A stretch of DNA of 64,000 nucleotides. Source: Epiperipatus broadwayi (Eukaryota; Onychophora; Udeonychophora; Euonychophora; Peripatidae). The notes beneath the pieces were generated by a model. It was not told the origin of the DNA, did no database searches, and saw only the letters and a list, made by a program, of their open reading frames with translations. A program made the position numbers and the translations under genes. Shown in pieces: positions 22,214 through 35,731 of this stretch (its first letter is position 1; the number at the start of each line of letters is the position of its first letter). The stretch lies in contig JAQFVV010000517.1 in the NCBI GenBank assembly GCA_028023455.1, positions 64,001-128,000 on the forward strand, in the 5' to 3' direction.

Positions 22214-24180
22214 TAGAAATCTATTTTTTTCTAATCCAATTATGTTGCCTTGTATAAATTTGGGTAATATATAAATATCTAATGATACTGCTTTCATATA
22301 TCCCTATTCAGAGTTGTTCTATTTATATTTCTGAATGAGATTGTAACTTATGACTTTAAGTGGTGAGGAATCCGATATTTAGATTTCCATAAATATTTCA
22401 ATCCAATGCATCTTTTGTCCAGAAGTTATCATGCACTTCCTTTTTTTATTAACAAGCTATCAAAATATCTTACTATTTTAAATTTAGGCTTACCTTCTTG
22501 CATAGTTAACTAGATCTAAAATCTATTGATTATTCAAACTTATACAAATTGGCAGATCTGGAATGAAGATAAAAAGTTTTTTTTAAGTGTACGTGCATGC
22601 AGAGTTATCCTGACCAAGAAATATATGTATCCACAATAGTAAAGTATAGACTAAAATCATATAATGCTTTGTTGGTATTAAATAACACAATGTCAATCAA
22701 ATTTTTGTTCATATAAAGTAATTGTGGAATAATTTATGGTTTTGTTTACACTAATAAATATTACAATTTTTAGATCATTTATTCATACTATCCCTATTTA
22801 TTTACATGTTTACATGCATGCACATACTTAGATCATTTAAAATTATAAAAAAAAAATATTTATTGTTAAAAGCTTTAAAATCAACATTTAAACTTAAGCA
22901 ATACAAATAAATGCTATGCATATAAATCTTATATTATTATATAAGGTATGCTATGGATCATACTTTATTATGCATAAATGACCAAAGTCATGAATGTAAA
23001 ACAAAGAATGGATTACTAAATATATGTTCTTATCTGAAATCTTAAACAACTCCAAGAAAAAATTGATAAAATATAACTAACAAAGTTAATGACCAACAGC
23101 ATAAATTATATAAAGATATTTTATTTATGTTTTACTATAATGATTTCGGACAAGTGAATACTCATATTAAATGAAAGTCTATTTAAATGATAACACTTGT
23201 GATTATAAATCCTAAAAGATGCAAGAAGAATCATTTAAACAAAATAACACCATCAAACTTCATAAATATGGTTTAAATATGTATAATTTATGAATACTTA
23301 ACTTTATTCTTTCAGCATATTAACAAGAGAGTCTTTTCACTCTATACTAATCTTCTATCACTCACAATACTTCAATTTTTCATGGAAATAATAATAAAAT
23401 AAAATTTTCATTTGATAATCATAATTACACTAATTTATATTAGATACTAGAATAGTAGAGAGAGAATACGTTAATGACAATCTCATTGGTAGATATGAAA
23501 ATAGAAAGGTGCATTCAATCTAAATATGTCATTAACTCATAAAAATCCTTTATCTATAGTGGTCAGAATTTTATATTTTAAAATATTTAGGACATTTAGT
23601 GTAATTATCAAAAAAATATCTTTGGTCTAATATGCCATATGGAATTTATTAAAATACTGGCTTGAGACACAATTTTCACAATAACTTCAGTTTTAATTAT
23701 GTTATTTCAAAAACAATTACATTTCTAGAAACGAGAAAAACTAAGTCAAACAATAAGCATAAAATAAATAGTGATAACTATATAAAAATAAGAATTTTTT
23801 TTTTCACATTTGAAATACTTATTATTTTATGGTTTGTTGATAATTTGGAAATTAACATTAACTAAAATTCCAAATACTACTTGAGTGATAATTTCTTTGT
23901 ATTCCTCATAAAACTATCTTTCTACACATGTATAACATATCTTACCCGAGATAATGCATAGCTTCACAATCTTCAAAAGAAGTCAGATATGACCTCTTCA
24001 TTTTTATCTTGTACCCCAAATATTCTAAATGTCAAAGGCATCTATAAAGAAAAAGATTCATCATAATGAAAGATACAAAAGAAATCATCACAGCAATTGT
24101 CTTCTTGTCTATCTAAAACTAGAAATTGTAGCTACTGTCTATATCACTGATAAAATGAGTATCATCTCTTCATTTTATAT
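22011..24180. other. Unassigned AT-rich DNA with a TA/CA tract
   Basis: Only a compound (TA)n(CA)n microsatellite at 22151-22213 stands out. No coding or repeat signal recognised. Confidence 0.5.
22151..22213. repeat. Compound (TA)n(CA)n microsatellite
   Basis: About 48 bp of TA followed by 15 bp of CA. Confidence 0.95.
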
Positions 24181-24194
24181 TTTTTGTGTACATT

Positions 24195-24282
24195 GGTAAT
24201 GTTTATATTCTTTATGGACACCAGCAATGTTTATATCCTTTATGCACACAAGTGGTGTTTATATTCTTTATGCACAAAAATG
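24195..24282 (+). repeat. Minisatellite, three ~29-bp units
   Basis: Three imperfect copies of a unit with core TGTTTATATTCTTTATG followed by CACA or GACACCA. Confidence 0.8.
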
Positions 24283-27200
24283 TTGCTATCTTGTTATATT
24301 TATTGTATCACATAGATATAATTTATTTGCATATAGTCCATTTGTTAGCTATAGACTTGAAAATAATATTATGAAACATGTAGCAAAACTAGAGTGACTC
24401 CAAAGCATGAACAAGAATAAACAAAAATATAAACAAGCATCAGAATTTGATTATATGCTTGAATATGCAATCTTTCTATACATTTGATTATTAGTTTTAT
24501 AACTCATTACTTGTAAACACTAACATATTATATAAACATAATTATAAATAATAAATTATTAAACTTTTTGAAAATCATTATTTTTATAAAATAGGTGGGT
24601 TAGAACTTTAAAAAATTATGGTAGATATGAATTTTTTATGAGCATAAATAAATATATAATTTACCAACTACAAACTAAAATTAATAAATAAGATATTTTT
24701 TTCAAAAAAATTAAAAAAAGAAATTTAATATTATTAAAAAAATTAAATTTTTTATACTTATGAGTCATTATGTTGAAGCTCTATTGTAAGCCTTGTTTGT
24801 GAATAACATGTGGCAAATGTTGACTTGCATTTGGTAAACCATTTTTTTTTTCTTTTAGAGCTTCATGATAATTACAGAAATTATAAAAAAACAAAAAAAT
24901 TAAATACTGTGGTCGATTAAAACTACTGGCAAAAATCCAAATTTCAACGGATTTTTTTGAGGTAGACAATTTTGGAATCACATGCCAGAAAGCTATCAAA
25001 TGTCCATATTTTGGTTGGTGTCATTCTTATACTTTTATGTCAGTAAATAGTGTAAACAACATGTCATCTGACGAGTGCCCATAGCGCTCATGGAACAGAA
25101 GCAGTTTAGCTTCATTATAATTACATTAAAATATGACAGATGAATGCTAGATCAACATAAATATTTATATTCAAAAACTGGGCTTACATTTGAGATAACA
25201 ATCCAATCAATATATGTTATACTGAATTATATCTAAATGTTACATTTGAAAGTTATAATTTTGTTTATAAATAATCTATTTTTTGAGTTTAATTATATTT
25301 TTAAAATTTCTTGATTTATTTGAAGTTATTATTTTTTAATATTTCATTATTGCATGCAATAAGCCCTAAAAAAGTGGAAGCAATATTGGTTGAAAATATT
25401 TGGGGAGTTTTTGCCCTATATAAAAATGGAATTGAAATTGAGTTGGAATATTTCCAGATTATCTCAATATTGTATAAAATAAAGTTCAATGGACTTGTAA
25501 CTTATTAAATTAGTAAAAGACTATGATATTTATTATTTTTCTTTTAGGTAATTTGTGATACTTTATTTTTAGATACACATATGGCAAATAAATAAATAAA
25601 AATTATTTATGGCATTAACTTTTTGATTAAATGGTTATCCCATTGAGTGCCACCATATCTTATCACCTTTTTTTCAAGTGGTAGAATATCCTATTACATA
25701 AGTATTTAAAATAATCATATAATTAAAGAACTGATCAATTAAATTTTACTCATATATTTTTCGTTAGACAAATATCCATCAATCATTATAATTTCTACAA
25801 TAATCAAATTCTACTTTCATCAAAGAATGTTACATCACTTCAAAAATCTACATAATTTTTTATCATGATCAGTTAACCGTCACCTTTAATTCTTTATTTT
25901 ATTTTTTATTAATTGAAATCACTAGTTAGATTACATTATTATCTATATCAAATAAGTTTATTTATAAATATTAAATAAACAAGGCAGCAATAAAATATAA
26001 TAAAATATTTACAATTATTCCTCTCCCTTATTTCTCCCTATCTTTCCTTTTTATTAACAATTATTCTAGAAATTTTAGAGATATTTATTTCCTTATTTCT
26101 TTCCATTAACTAAAGTATAATAATTATTAATATATGCAGATAAGCTAGATATGATTTCGTGTTTGGATTTCGTACACATATTATAGATCTATTTAATTAA
26201 TATTAGAACTTTTATTATTATACTTCCATTAGGAAATATGCATCTGAACGGATTGACAAAATGAAAGCAAACAATAATAATAATTTTATCAAAAATAAAG
26301 CGAATGATTTATTAATTATGTCACATATACTATTTTGGATCATATTCATTTCCAGAATTAAAATATTTCTCTATGTGAATGCACTCAATATATTATTTTT
26401 GTTGAATATTACTTTCTTTTAAAATTATATATTTATTGACGAATTATATATTTTGTAAAATACATTTTGTTGTTGATAATATAAAGTATTTCTTTTTCCC
26501 ATTAATTCAAAATATAACAGTGTAATGTTTAATAGCTTTTTCTTTTTACTAACAGAAAATCTGATTTTGTTGGCGATTATTTAATATAAATATTTCTATT
26601 TCTGTGAGTGCACTAAAGAGTTATAAAACTATTATTATGACAATTTAAACTCTCTTTATACTTTTATAATGAACATTTTAATTGTGGGAAAATTATATTT
26701 TCATCTACACTATTATTACATCATGGTATCAAAAATATGCGAAGAGATTGCCGTAAGGGCATCAGTGTCTTATGTTTGTTGCATATATTTCATCTGCAAA
26801 TTATCATGCTGTTTAAAATAAGCTGTCAATATCATAAAGTACTTACTCGCTCACACACAATATATATTTATTATCAAGTCAAAGTATAATAATCTTGTAT
26901 CTATAATCAAAATAAATCTGCATTAGGCAAACAAGAATATGATTGAAGGAAAAACAAGCTAAATTATTTCCATGTTTTTACATTTCAATAGTAACATATT
27001 ATCTACCATTGTTTATTACGCAAGCATACATTATGGTATTTTCTACACTTCTCACTAGCATTGATGTGTTTAATATAATGTAAAACTTTCATCACCCCTC
27101 CTTATACTTCAATATCTCCAAATATACAATTTTGTATTTTGTTTAATTCTAAACTTATTTTAATAACATTTTAAAATATATTGATTTTTTATTTCTAATA

Positions 27201-27540
27201 TTTTTATTAGATTAATAATTTAAACAAAATGAAACAGCGATTTTATTTATAACAATTACCAAAATAAATGTTTTATTAACTTTTTGCATTGATTCATGTA
27301 ATATACTTTTAATGAACTATTAACATTTAATTTTTAATATTTCAGAAATATTAACAAATTTCATACCATATCTTTAATAAAAGTACAATAAAAATTTTGA
27401 TATGTAACAACATATTCAATCTCAGAACATTTCTCAGAATTATTTGTAAGCAGACTCATAAAAGTCATTTTTAATAAACTTGCAAAAACAAATTTACATT
27501 TTATCTATCAATTCCCATTTATTCATTCAGATATTAAGGT
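24283..27540. other. Unassigned AT-rich DNA
   Basis: No coding, RNA or repeat signal that I can support in more than 3 kb. Short open frames here have random-composition residues. Confidence 0.5.
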
Positions 27541-27555
27541 TTTTTTTATTTACAA

Positions 27556-27586
27556 TATATATATATATATATATATATCTGTATCC

Positions 27587-27624
<38 letters not shown>
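27556..27624. repeat. (TA)n tracts
   Basis: Two TA runs (27556-27577 and 27591-27624) separated by CTGTATCCCC. Confidence 0.93.
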
Positions 27625-27626
<2 letters not shown>

Positions 27627-29290
27627 TTGGGGAACAGATGAAAGAGAAATTCTCATTTTATCAGACTGTATAAATGGAAATTAATAAATGAAAAGTAAAA
27701 TTAGATGTGCAAGTTTATTAAAAATGACTTGTTATGAATCAGCTTTCAAATACTTCTGAGAAATGATAGTGTTCTAAGATAGTTTATATTTCTACAGATT
27801 ACATATTTGAACAGAGGTAAAAATTGTTTACATGCTGTTGAAATTAGTAAAAGTAATATGATATTGTTGAAGCTTCGTTCTTCAACTATTTCAAAATAAA
27901 AACATGTTCATTTTCATTTTTAAGCATGATATAATAAATATGCCTTGAATTAATTATATCATTATATTCATATCAATAAATATAGTAAGATTGATATTAC
28001 TTTAAAATTCAAAATCTTTTATTTAAGTTTATAAAGATTTAGGAAATGCTTTTTGTGCCTCTACATTTATTTTAATTTGGTTCATGTGTGAAAAAAAAAA
28101 TATATTTTACATTTGCTACATTTTTTTTTAAATTTATGTAAATAATATTTATTTTTATAAAGCGCAAACAGTATTGAAATTTAATATTCACGCTTTCAGA
28201 TCTAAGTACTTTAGACTGGCTTGGATATATAGAAAGATAAGTAAAGAATAGGGTGGACTGCACTATTCTTGTTAAATTCTCTGTCTTGTATTTACGATCT
28301 GATTGGCTGTTAGATAGTAATGAGCCGAGAGTTTTGCAGTCTCTCAATTTAATTTTAATTTATAAGAAAATGGCATTCCTCTTTACAGAACAAAAGTATT
28401 GAAAATAATTTTGAAAAATAAATCATTGATGTTAATATTTTCTTCTTTAAGACTTGAAATCATTTGTAATATTTATAACGATTTTCATATTTTATTTTAA
28501 TTAGTCATTATTATATTTTACAAAAACATTTTCTATTTTTCTAGGAAGGAAAGTACTTTGACTTAACTAATGAATTTTGATGTTATATTGAAGTAGAAAT
28601 TCTTAAAAAATTCTTAAAATGGGGTATTTTATAATTGTAGTACTTTTAATTTTTTAAATTTTGAAAGGGTTACTGGCTACACTTTCCAACTGGCTTCAGA
28701 CAAAATAGGGTGCACAGAGTGCAATGATATAAAACATAAAGTAAAGGAGTCTTGTTTTATTGAAGATGATTCTGAAGCAACCAGCTGAAGAGATGCCTGC
28801 TTTACTATCTCTAAAACGTGGGCCATTTAAACATTACTGAATAAATTTGCACACATTACTGTGGCATTCATTAACTACTAGTGTAAAGAGCTATAAATAT
28901 GGGAACATAAAATTCCTGAAAGTGCTTAGATTATCTATTGTTATGTATAGCTTCATTAATCGTGTATAAAATGCAAGCTTAGAATTTTGAAAAGTAATAT
29001 AATTTTTTTGCTGGAGTTTTATTATTATCTCATTTATTTTCTTGTGATGATTGATTTCCAATTTAATATTAATGTGTTATAGTAAATGAATGCAGGCTTT
29101 AATTGTTTGAAAAATAAAAAAATTAAAGGATAGTTTAGAAAAATGAAATGAATAATATAAATGTTTTATATTCATATTTTGATAGATAACTTTGATGGAA
29201 AGTGATTTGGTTTTAGATGATGCAACAGCAGTAATAATTTTATACATTCATCTATGACGTACTTCCTGATTTCTGCCTTTTTTTCTATAT
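27625..29290. other. Unassigned AT-rich DNA
   Basis: Slightly GC-richer near 28670-28830 without a recognisable frame. Nothing else seen. Confidence 0.5.
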
Positions 29291-29299
29291 TCAAGATAT

Positions 29300-31430
29300 A
29301 TTTTTTCAAATAAACATATGTTCACTAGTAGACACATCTGTTTGTGTTCTTCCAATCACTTTCCAATGGGGTGACTGGTCTCACCAATGTATAATGTTCC
29401 ATATTTACATGATATTTCATAAATGCAGTTTTGCTTTTCTGCCTTTGAAATTTACAATTTGCAGATGATAGAATTTTCATAGCATTGTATGGATGGCTAT
29501 AGAAAGCTATTTTGTTGCTATACTGATTGAAGATTTTCCTTAATTTGTCAGCTATTTTTGGTATGTATGGATACACTACCATATCAATAAATATTTTTTT
29601 CTTTTGATAGTTATTTTTGTTGTCTATTTAATGTTTTCTTAGTTTCAGCTGATGAATAACCATTCTTCATAAGAGTTTATTTATATAGACCATTTCTTTT
29701 TCAAATATCTGAATTTTGAACAAACTTATTTTGCTCTGTTCCATAGTGATAGTATAACTTCATATTTTGTTTTTCTGATGTAATTAGATTATATTCTAAA
29801 TATTGTCCTCTATGTCGGTGTTATTGACAAACTGAATTTTTGATTTTGTCATGAAGGAGTATTGTCATAACAACATTTTAGAATGCCAGTTTTGATTGTT
29901 TTCTTATTTTATTATTAATTTAATTGAGGTAGATGTTGTTGATGTGGTGACAGGAAGTTTTTAATAGTGCTCCACCATATGGACACACAACAAATGTATC
30001 ATAAAAATAGCAATGTCTACTTTTATATGGATATAGAGCAGTCTTTATGGTTGTTGTTTCAATGTCTTCCATGTAAATATTGCTAATCAGGGATAACTAT
30101 GGTGAGCCCATAGTCATTCTTTGCTTTTGTTGGAAGAATTCTATGTTGTATTGAAAGTATGTTGTTGTTATGCAGAATGTAAATAATTCCATTATACTAT
30201 TAATAGTAAAAAGTTGTTTTGATTTGTAAGTGATTATCACCATTTAATTTTTTTCTTACAATTATCAATACTTTTTTACCTGGTCCATTTATGAATAAAT
30301 GTTCCACACCAAAGCTTACTAGTATATCAGTACTTTCAGTTTTCATGTTCTTTATTAATTCTACAAAGATTCTAGAATAAATGACCAAGACTTGGGTTTT
30401 TTATACCAACTAAGAATTTTGAGAAGAAATCTTGACAAATATTGGCAAGTCGAATTTCTTAATGGAACATGATTCATATGTATTTTAGATAGACCATAGA
30501 CATAAAGAATTATGCTGATATATGATGTTAGTTTACTTTTTCATGGACCACTGAAATAACTGTGATGATTTCTGAGTAATGCTTGCAACTTTGTTTCTAT
30601 ACTTGGTATCACATTTTAAGCCACTTTTCTCTGTTGGCCTGTTGGGAGGAGTTCTTGTATTTTGTTGTCATAATCCATTGTATCCATTACAACTGTTGCA
30701 TTGTCTTTGCCAGAAGGAAGAAAAATTATAGATTCATTAACTTGGAGAAATTTAATTGCTTTTCTATTATCATAGGATATGTTTACTTCAATTTTTGTTG
30801 CATCTCAATTTTTTTTAATTCTTTAATGTAATTCTGCCACTTCTTTTAAAGGCAATTTTCAAGAGACTTTCTTAATGGTTGCCATTATTTTTAATAAAGG
30901 GATATGAGATGATGTTATGACAAAGTTTAATTCTTTTTTAAGAACAGAAATTTGAGCATCTAACAGTTATATATGTAGAACTGAGATTTTTAATAGATGA
31001 AACTGGTACACAGCTTGATGCAATATGATTTTTGATATGCTCATGTAGGATTGTAAGTTTTTTCTTTTGATATTCTTTTATTTTTCCATGTAATGTAGAA
31101 TATGATTTTCTTATTGTATGGGAAAGTATTGTGAAGTCTTCATCTGTGAGTTTATTTTTTAGAAAACATCCTATATTATTCATGGATTGCAAGAATTGAT
31201 TCTTTGAAAACCTCTGTGAATTTATTCTTTCTTTTAAAAAAGCTTTACTTTCTTTCTGGTAATTTTCTCAGCTTTTTGAGAGTGAATTGAAAGTTTTAGT
31301 TGCAGACCCTTAGGAACCATCCTTTCAGATTTACATAAGAAATTTGAATGATATTCTAGTTTGGCCTGCTTTAGACATAATATTTTATAATGTCTAGTCC
31401 ACACCAAATACTTAGTATATTTCTGAAGTT
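29300..31430 (-). pseudogene. Decayed Penelope-like element, nearly full span, copy C
   Basis: Minus strand, N to C. VPKGLQLKLSIHSQKAEKIT at about 31240-31320 resembles the PLE N-terminal region. A frame at 30938-31192 follows. At 30200-30388 DILVSFGVEHLFINGPGKKV matches the RT pattern LVSFDVxSLFTNVPxxxA (catalytic Asp replaced by Gly). Near 30080-30112 MTMGSP then SNIYMEDIE matches MGSPLSPxxANIYMEDFE. At 29325-29582 VVYPYIPKIADKLRKIF and IAFYSHP match the PLE linker, and in a second frame LYIGETSHPIGK gives the GIY-YIG endonuclease core. Stops and frameshifts throughout. PLE proteins combine RT with GIY-YIG nuclease to insert at chromosomal nicks. Confidence 0.8.
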
Positions 31431-31564
31431 TGTGATGATGATATTATAATTTTATTTAAATATATAAGTATTGAATTTTTTTAGGAATATTTAACTTAAA
31501 TATTTAAATACATTTATCTATATATAATAACACATGTTACTATATGCACAATATTTTGAGAGGT

Positions 31565-31712
31565 ATTATTCTCTTTTTCAAGTGTTGCTGGCCTGACCAG
31601 CAACAGTTCCAGAATGGAAATCAATCCCGGATCCTTAGATTTTTAAATATTGAATTTTAAGATAACGCTGTAACCAACTGAGTTATCCTGCAGTAGGCAA
31701 CCATCAGTAGAA
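31565..31712 (-). mobile_element. tRNA-derived SINE, copy 1
   Basis: On the minus strand: an A-box-type segment (GATAACTCAGTTGGTTACAG), then CTTAAAATTCAATATTTAAA, a B-box-type GGGATTGATTTCC, and a tail with TGGTCAGGCCAGCAACAC. It aligns end to end with the + strand copy at 32140-32295. The tRNA-like head places it among SINEs; no target duplication was found. Confidence 0.6.
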
Positions 31713-31913
31713 ATTACATATATTTATGCATGAAATGTCTTCTGATCTCTACATTTCTTCCTAAGAGCAAAGTTGATTAGTAGTTTCCATATGTTACTTA
31801 TAGTCACCCTAGGATGACTTGTGGAGTTGTTTTTCATTGTCGAGTAAGCATGTTCTTTAAATTTTGTTTTTCTTTTTTTTCTCTATCCAATATTTTTTGA
31901 ATTTTCACAATTG

Positions 31914-32033
<120 letters not shown>

Positions 32034-32131
32034 TGACAGTTTTGGCTTTCAGCATTTCAAGTTTAAGCAATGTAGATGTTAGAATTTCTCATAGTGTGGT
32101 ATGGTCCTTGATACCTGTTCTGATGTCCAGT

Positions 32132-32295
32132 TGATTGCAGATTTTCACTTGGTTAGAGCATTACCTTAAAATTCAATATTAAATAATCTAAGGGTCCAGG
32201 TTAAATTCTCATGCTAGTATTATTACTTGTCAGGCCAACAACATCTGAAGAAGAGATAAGAATCACACCTATCAAAACATAGTCCATATATTAAA
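32132..32295 (+). mobile_element. tRNA-derived SINE, copy 2
   Basis: Same family as the minus-strand copy at 31565-31712. Head CACTTGGTTAGAGCATTACC, shared core CTTAAAATTCAATATT, B-box-like GGGTCCAGGTTAAATTC and tail CTTGTCAGGCCAACAACATC. The tail continues CTGAAGAAGAGATAAGAATC and ends CAAAACATAGTC, which looks like a decayed hammerhead (CTGATGA, stem, GAAAC, GTC). Confidence 0.6.
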
Positions 32296-32340
32296 TTGTG
32301 TTTTACTAACAGTTGAATATATTTAGAATATTTAAATAAA

Positions 32341-32420
32341 ATGAAAATTTTCTAAAGACATTCAATACTTATATTAGATGATGAAATTTTCCTAAAGACA
32401 TTCAATACTTATATTAGATA
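32341..32420 (+). repeat. Tandem 40-bp duplication
   Basis: Units 32341-32380 and 32381-32420 share TAAAGACATTCAATACTTAT and differ at only a few positions. Confidence 0.85.
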
Positions 32421-32650
32421 ATAGAAATCATTCAATGTTATTTTGTATGTTTACTTCTGCCTAGAATTTTTTAATTCCTTTTATATAATTTTCTGTCCCT
32501 GAATATCTCCAAAAAAAAAAAAATGTTGAAATGTATTCTTCTTTTAAAATTTTACTATATTATAATTTGGATTTTGATTAATCATACTAATGCATGCATT
32601 TGTTTAAAAAATATATTTAAACTGTACATAAATTTTGAAAACTTTTCTAC

Positions 32651-32653
<3 letters not shown>

Positions 32654-32731
<78 letters not shown>
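32654..32731. repeat. (TA)n tail or target tract of the RTE element
   Basis: 78 bp of TA immediately next to the 3' end of the RTE element (minus strand). RTE-type LINEs commonly end in short tandem repeats, so this may be its tail or the tract it inserted into. Confidence 0.9.
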
Positions 32732-32733
<2 letters not shown>

Positions 32734-33057
32734 ACCATTATCAATCCACTGCAGGATGAAGGTCTCTCCAAGTTTAATCCATCTTCTCTGATCTTTAGCT
32801 TCTTTTCTCCACATCACCCCTACACATTTTCTTATTTCATCCATCCATCTTACATGTGGTCTCCTTCTGGGTCTTTTACAATCTCCTGGAATCCAGTTTA
32901 AAATTTCAATTGTCCATCTATTATCATCTCTTCTAGCAATATGTCCAGCCCAACTCCACTTCAATCTTTTAATTTTTTCAATGAGGTCAGTAACACCTGT
33001 TTGTTCTCTTACCCATACATTGCGTTTCGATCTCTTCTTGTTACTCCCAACATACAT
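32731..33057 (-). pseudogene. RTE ORF2, C terminus, fourth frame
   Basis: VREQTGVTDLIEKIKRLKWS, WAGHIARRDDNRWT, CKRPRRRPHVRWMDEI and DQRRWIKLGETFIL follow the standard RTE C-terminal order. The stop is reached a few codons before the (TA)n tail. Confidence 0.9.
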
Positions 33058-33476
33058 CTCTCCATACTTCTTTGAGTGGTCTGAAGTCTCTGTATTGATC
33101 TTCTATTAAGTGTCCAAGTCTCAGATCCATAAGTAAGAACTGGTAAAACACATTTGTTAAAAACCTTTCTTTTCAAACACATAGGCATATTTCCTTTTAA
33201 TATCAAGTTATTTCTACCAAAAGCACTCCAACCAAGTTTAATTCTATGATTAATTTCCTCTATTATGTTTCCATCTGTATTAATAATCTGACCAAGGTAT
33301 TTGTAACTCTTAACTTCTTCTAATTCATCATAATCAATCTTTATTTTCATATTTTGAGCAAATCGATTAAACATTACTTTAGTCTTTTTAACATTTATCT
33401 TTAGTCCTACTCCTACTTTCATCTGATAACTCCTGCAACATTTCCTGCAGCTCGGAAGCATTATTTGCAAAAACAA
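33009..33476 (-). pseudogene. RTE ORF2, RT thumb region, third frame
   Basis: Overlaps the previous frame. It carries VGLKINVKKTKVMFN, then YKYLGQIINTDG, INHRIKLGWSAFG and LPVLTYGSETWTL, the typical RTE/Jockey-group thumb. It ends at MLGVTRRDRNAMYG because of a third shift near 33045. Confidence 0.9.
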
Positions 33477-34156
33477 CTACATCATCTGCAAAATCTAAAT
33501 GACTTAAATAATCTCCATTTACTTTCACTCCTTTAGTTTCCCATTTTAATCCACAAAATACTTCTTGCAGCACTGCTGTAAAAAGTTTTGGAGATATGGA
33601 GTCACCTTGTCTTACACCTTTCTCAATGTTGACTTTCCCAGTATCATTATGTAATCTAATTGTTGCTGTTGCATTTTTATAAATATTCTTTAAAATATGA
33701 CAATATCCTGGATCTATACCTTGATGATCCAATGCTTTAATCACTGAAGAAATGTTTATAGAATCAAATGCCTTTTCATAATCTACAAATCCAAAACATA
33801 ATGACAACTCATATTCATTTGTCCTTTCTATAACTTCTCTCAATACTTGAATATGATCTACTGTACTAAAACCACTTTTAAATCCAGCTTGTTCTCTTGG
33901 TTGGTGAAAATCCAAGGTTCTCTGTAGACGAGTTGTAATTATCTTGGTAAAAATTTTATATAAAACTGATAAAAGGCTGATAGGTCTGTAATTTCTAATA
34001 TCTTCTTTATCACCTTTTTTAAATATTAATATTATTACTGCATTCTTCCAATCATCCGGTACATCTTTATCATTTAGACATTTGGTATATAACTTTGCTA
34101 ATATTTTTTCTGTTTCTTCACCTGCTTCTTTTAATATATCAATTATAATTCCATCA
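33388..34156 (-). pseudogene. RTE ORF2, reverse transcriptase core, second frame
   Basis: After the frameshift near 34165 the minus strand stays open with IRNYRPISLLSVLYKI (RT motif 1-2), EQAGFKSGFSTVDHI, GFVDYEKAFDSI (motif A, catalytic Asp), GVRQGDSISPKLF (motif B) and LDFADDVVVFA (motif C; FADD at 33481-33492). All catalytic residues are present. The frame fails near 33420 through a second shift. Confidence 0.9.
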
Positions 34157-35731
34157 TTACCGATCTGCCTTTCCTTTTTTCATACATTTAATTGCATTTC
34201 TCACTTCTTCATTTAAAATTCTGGGCAATTCGGAAGATGTAATAGATATAGGAGGTACTTGTTCTTTATTACTATATAATTCTTGATAAAAATCTTCTAC
34301 CAATTTCATAATGTCATCCCTCTTTTTAGTAATAATTCCATCTTTTTTCCTTATTGCAGATATAAATTTCCTACCAATACCAAAATGTTGTTTTACATTC
34401 TTAAGACTTTTATTTTCTTCTACAGCTTTTCTTGCTAGTTCACAGTTATACTTTCTTATATCATTTTCAACTCTTTTCCGCACCATTTTACAAAATTCGA
34501 GATATTCAATTCTTTTTAATGCATCATTCTTGCATATCTTCATATTCCTTCTTTTCTTCATAAGTTCTCTAGTCTCAGTAGAAATTTTATTAGTCAATTG
34601 CTGCTTTTTTCTACCAGCTATCTTTGTTGCAGTTTTTAAAAGTGTATCAGTTATTTTCATATTAATTTCATTCAAATCTGAATCATGTTCAAAATCTACT
34701 AATACTTGAAACCGATTTGTAAGTTCTAATTTAAATTCATTAGAATGTTTCTGAAGATTAGGAATATCAACTGTAAATATAGTTTTTCTTAATAATTTTT
34801 GTCTCTCTAGTTTTACATTAACATGTATCTTACCCCTTACTAATCGATGATCACTTCCTGTGTTAAATTTATTAAGAACATTACAATCTTGAAATATGTA
34901 TTTCCTGTTAGTCAAAATATAATCCAATTCTGCTGTACCTTCATTTGGATGCTTCCATGTCCATTTCCTTCTAACATTTTTTTCAAAAAAAGAATTCATA
35001 ATATAAAGTTTTTCCTTCTCTGCAAACTCCACAAGTCTATGTCCTCTCTCATTTCTATTACCATAACCAAAATCTCCTACAACACTTTCATCTTTCATTT
35101 GTTTACCAATTCTAGCATTAAAATCTCCCATAACAATTTTAAAATGTTGTTTACTCTGATCAAAAGCCTTTTGTACATCCATATAAAAATCTTCTACTAC
35201 TTCATCACTGTGAGAACTTGTTGGGGCATAAACCTGAATTATCTGCATTTGATATCTGCTATTAAGTTGTATAACTAATCTTGCCACTCTGTCTGATACA
35301 CCATCAATCTCCACAATATTGTTCTTCCACTTTTTATTTATAATGAATCCTACTCCACTTGTATTTCCAATATTTGTGCCTTTATAATAGAGCATATGTC
35401 CACTTTTTAAATCAATTGTCTCTTCACCTTTTCTTCTAACTTCACAAAGTCCAATAATATCCCATTTAATATAAGAGAGTTCTTCTTCTAATTCTTGCAA
35501 TCTTCCTTCACTTGAAAGTGATCTGCAGTTGTAAGTACCTAAATAAAAAGTCGTCATCAAATGGCAGCCTGGGTCCGCCTCCAGGATATTCTTAGCACCC
35601 TCCGCCTTCGGCCACCAACCGCTGCCTTGGTTGGTGACTTTACAGCCTCCTGGGATTAAGGGCCATGCTTTATTTTTGTCTGTCATAATTGTATAATTGG
35701 GAAAATCTTTATCATTTACACAAACATTCAT
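34157..35731 (-). CDS. RTE ORF2, apurinic-type endonuclease and start of RT
   Basis: 524 codons from ATG at 35731. The APE-like endonuclease covers about residues 62-300, with GTYNCRSL (65-72), CEVRR with the catalytic Glu at 97, YAPTSS (168-173), GDFNAR (202-207) and GSDHRLV (292-298, catalytic Asp-His). It nicks target DNA to prime reverse transcription. Residues 300-524 form the lysine-rich linker to the RT. The frame ends at KCMKKGKADR, where one base is out of phase. The next frame carries on with NDGIIIDILKEAG, the normal continuation, so the stop is a mutation and the full protein was about 1,000 residues. The 60 residues before the endonuclease may include leader sequence. Confidence 0.9.
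   Translation of the reverse strand: MNVCVNDKDFPNYTIMTDKNKAWPLIPGGCKVTNQGSGWWPKAEGAKNILEADPGCHLMTTFYLGTYNCRSLSSEGRLQELEEELSYIKWDIIGLCEVRRKGEETIDLKSGHMLYYKGTNIGNTSGVGFIINKKWKNNIVEIDGVSDRVARLVIQLNSRYQMQIIQVYAPTSSHSDEVVEDFYMDVQKAFDQSKQHFKIVMGDFNARIGKQMKDESVVGDFGYGNRNERGHRLVEFAEKEKLYIMNSFFEKNVRRKWTWKHPNEGTAELDYILTNRKYIFQDCNVLNKFNTGSDHRLVRGKIHVNVKLERQKLLRKTIFTVDIPNLQKHSNEFKLELTNRFQVLVDFEHDSDLNEINMKITDTLLKTATKIAGRKKQQLTNKISTETRELMKKRRNMKICKNDALKRIEYLEFCKMVRKRVENDIRKYNCELARKAVEENKSLKNVKQHFGIGRKFISAIRKKDGIITKKRDDIMKLVEDFYQELYSNKEQVPPISITSSELPRILNEEVRNAIKCMKKGKADR

Noticed and set aside
34311-35278. Plus-strand frames of 132 and 143 codons
   Set aside because: They are antisense shadows of the RTE ORF2, which has clear endonuclease and linker motifs on the minus strand.
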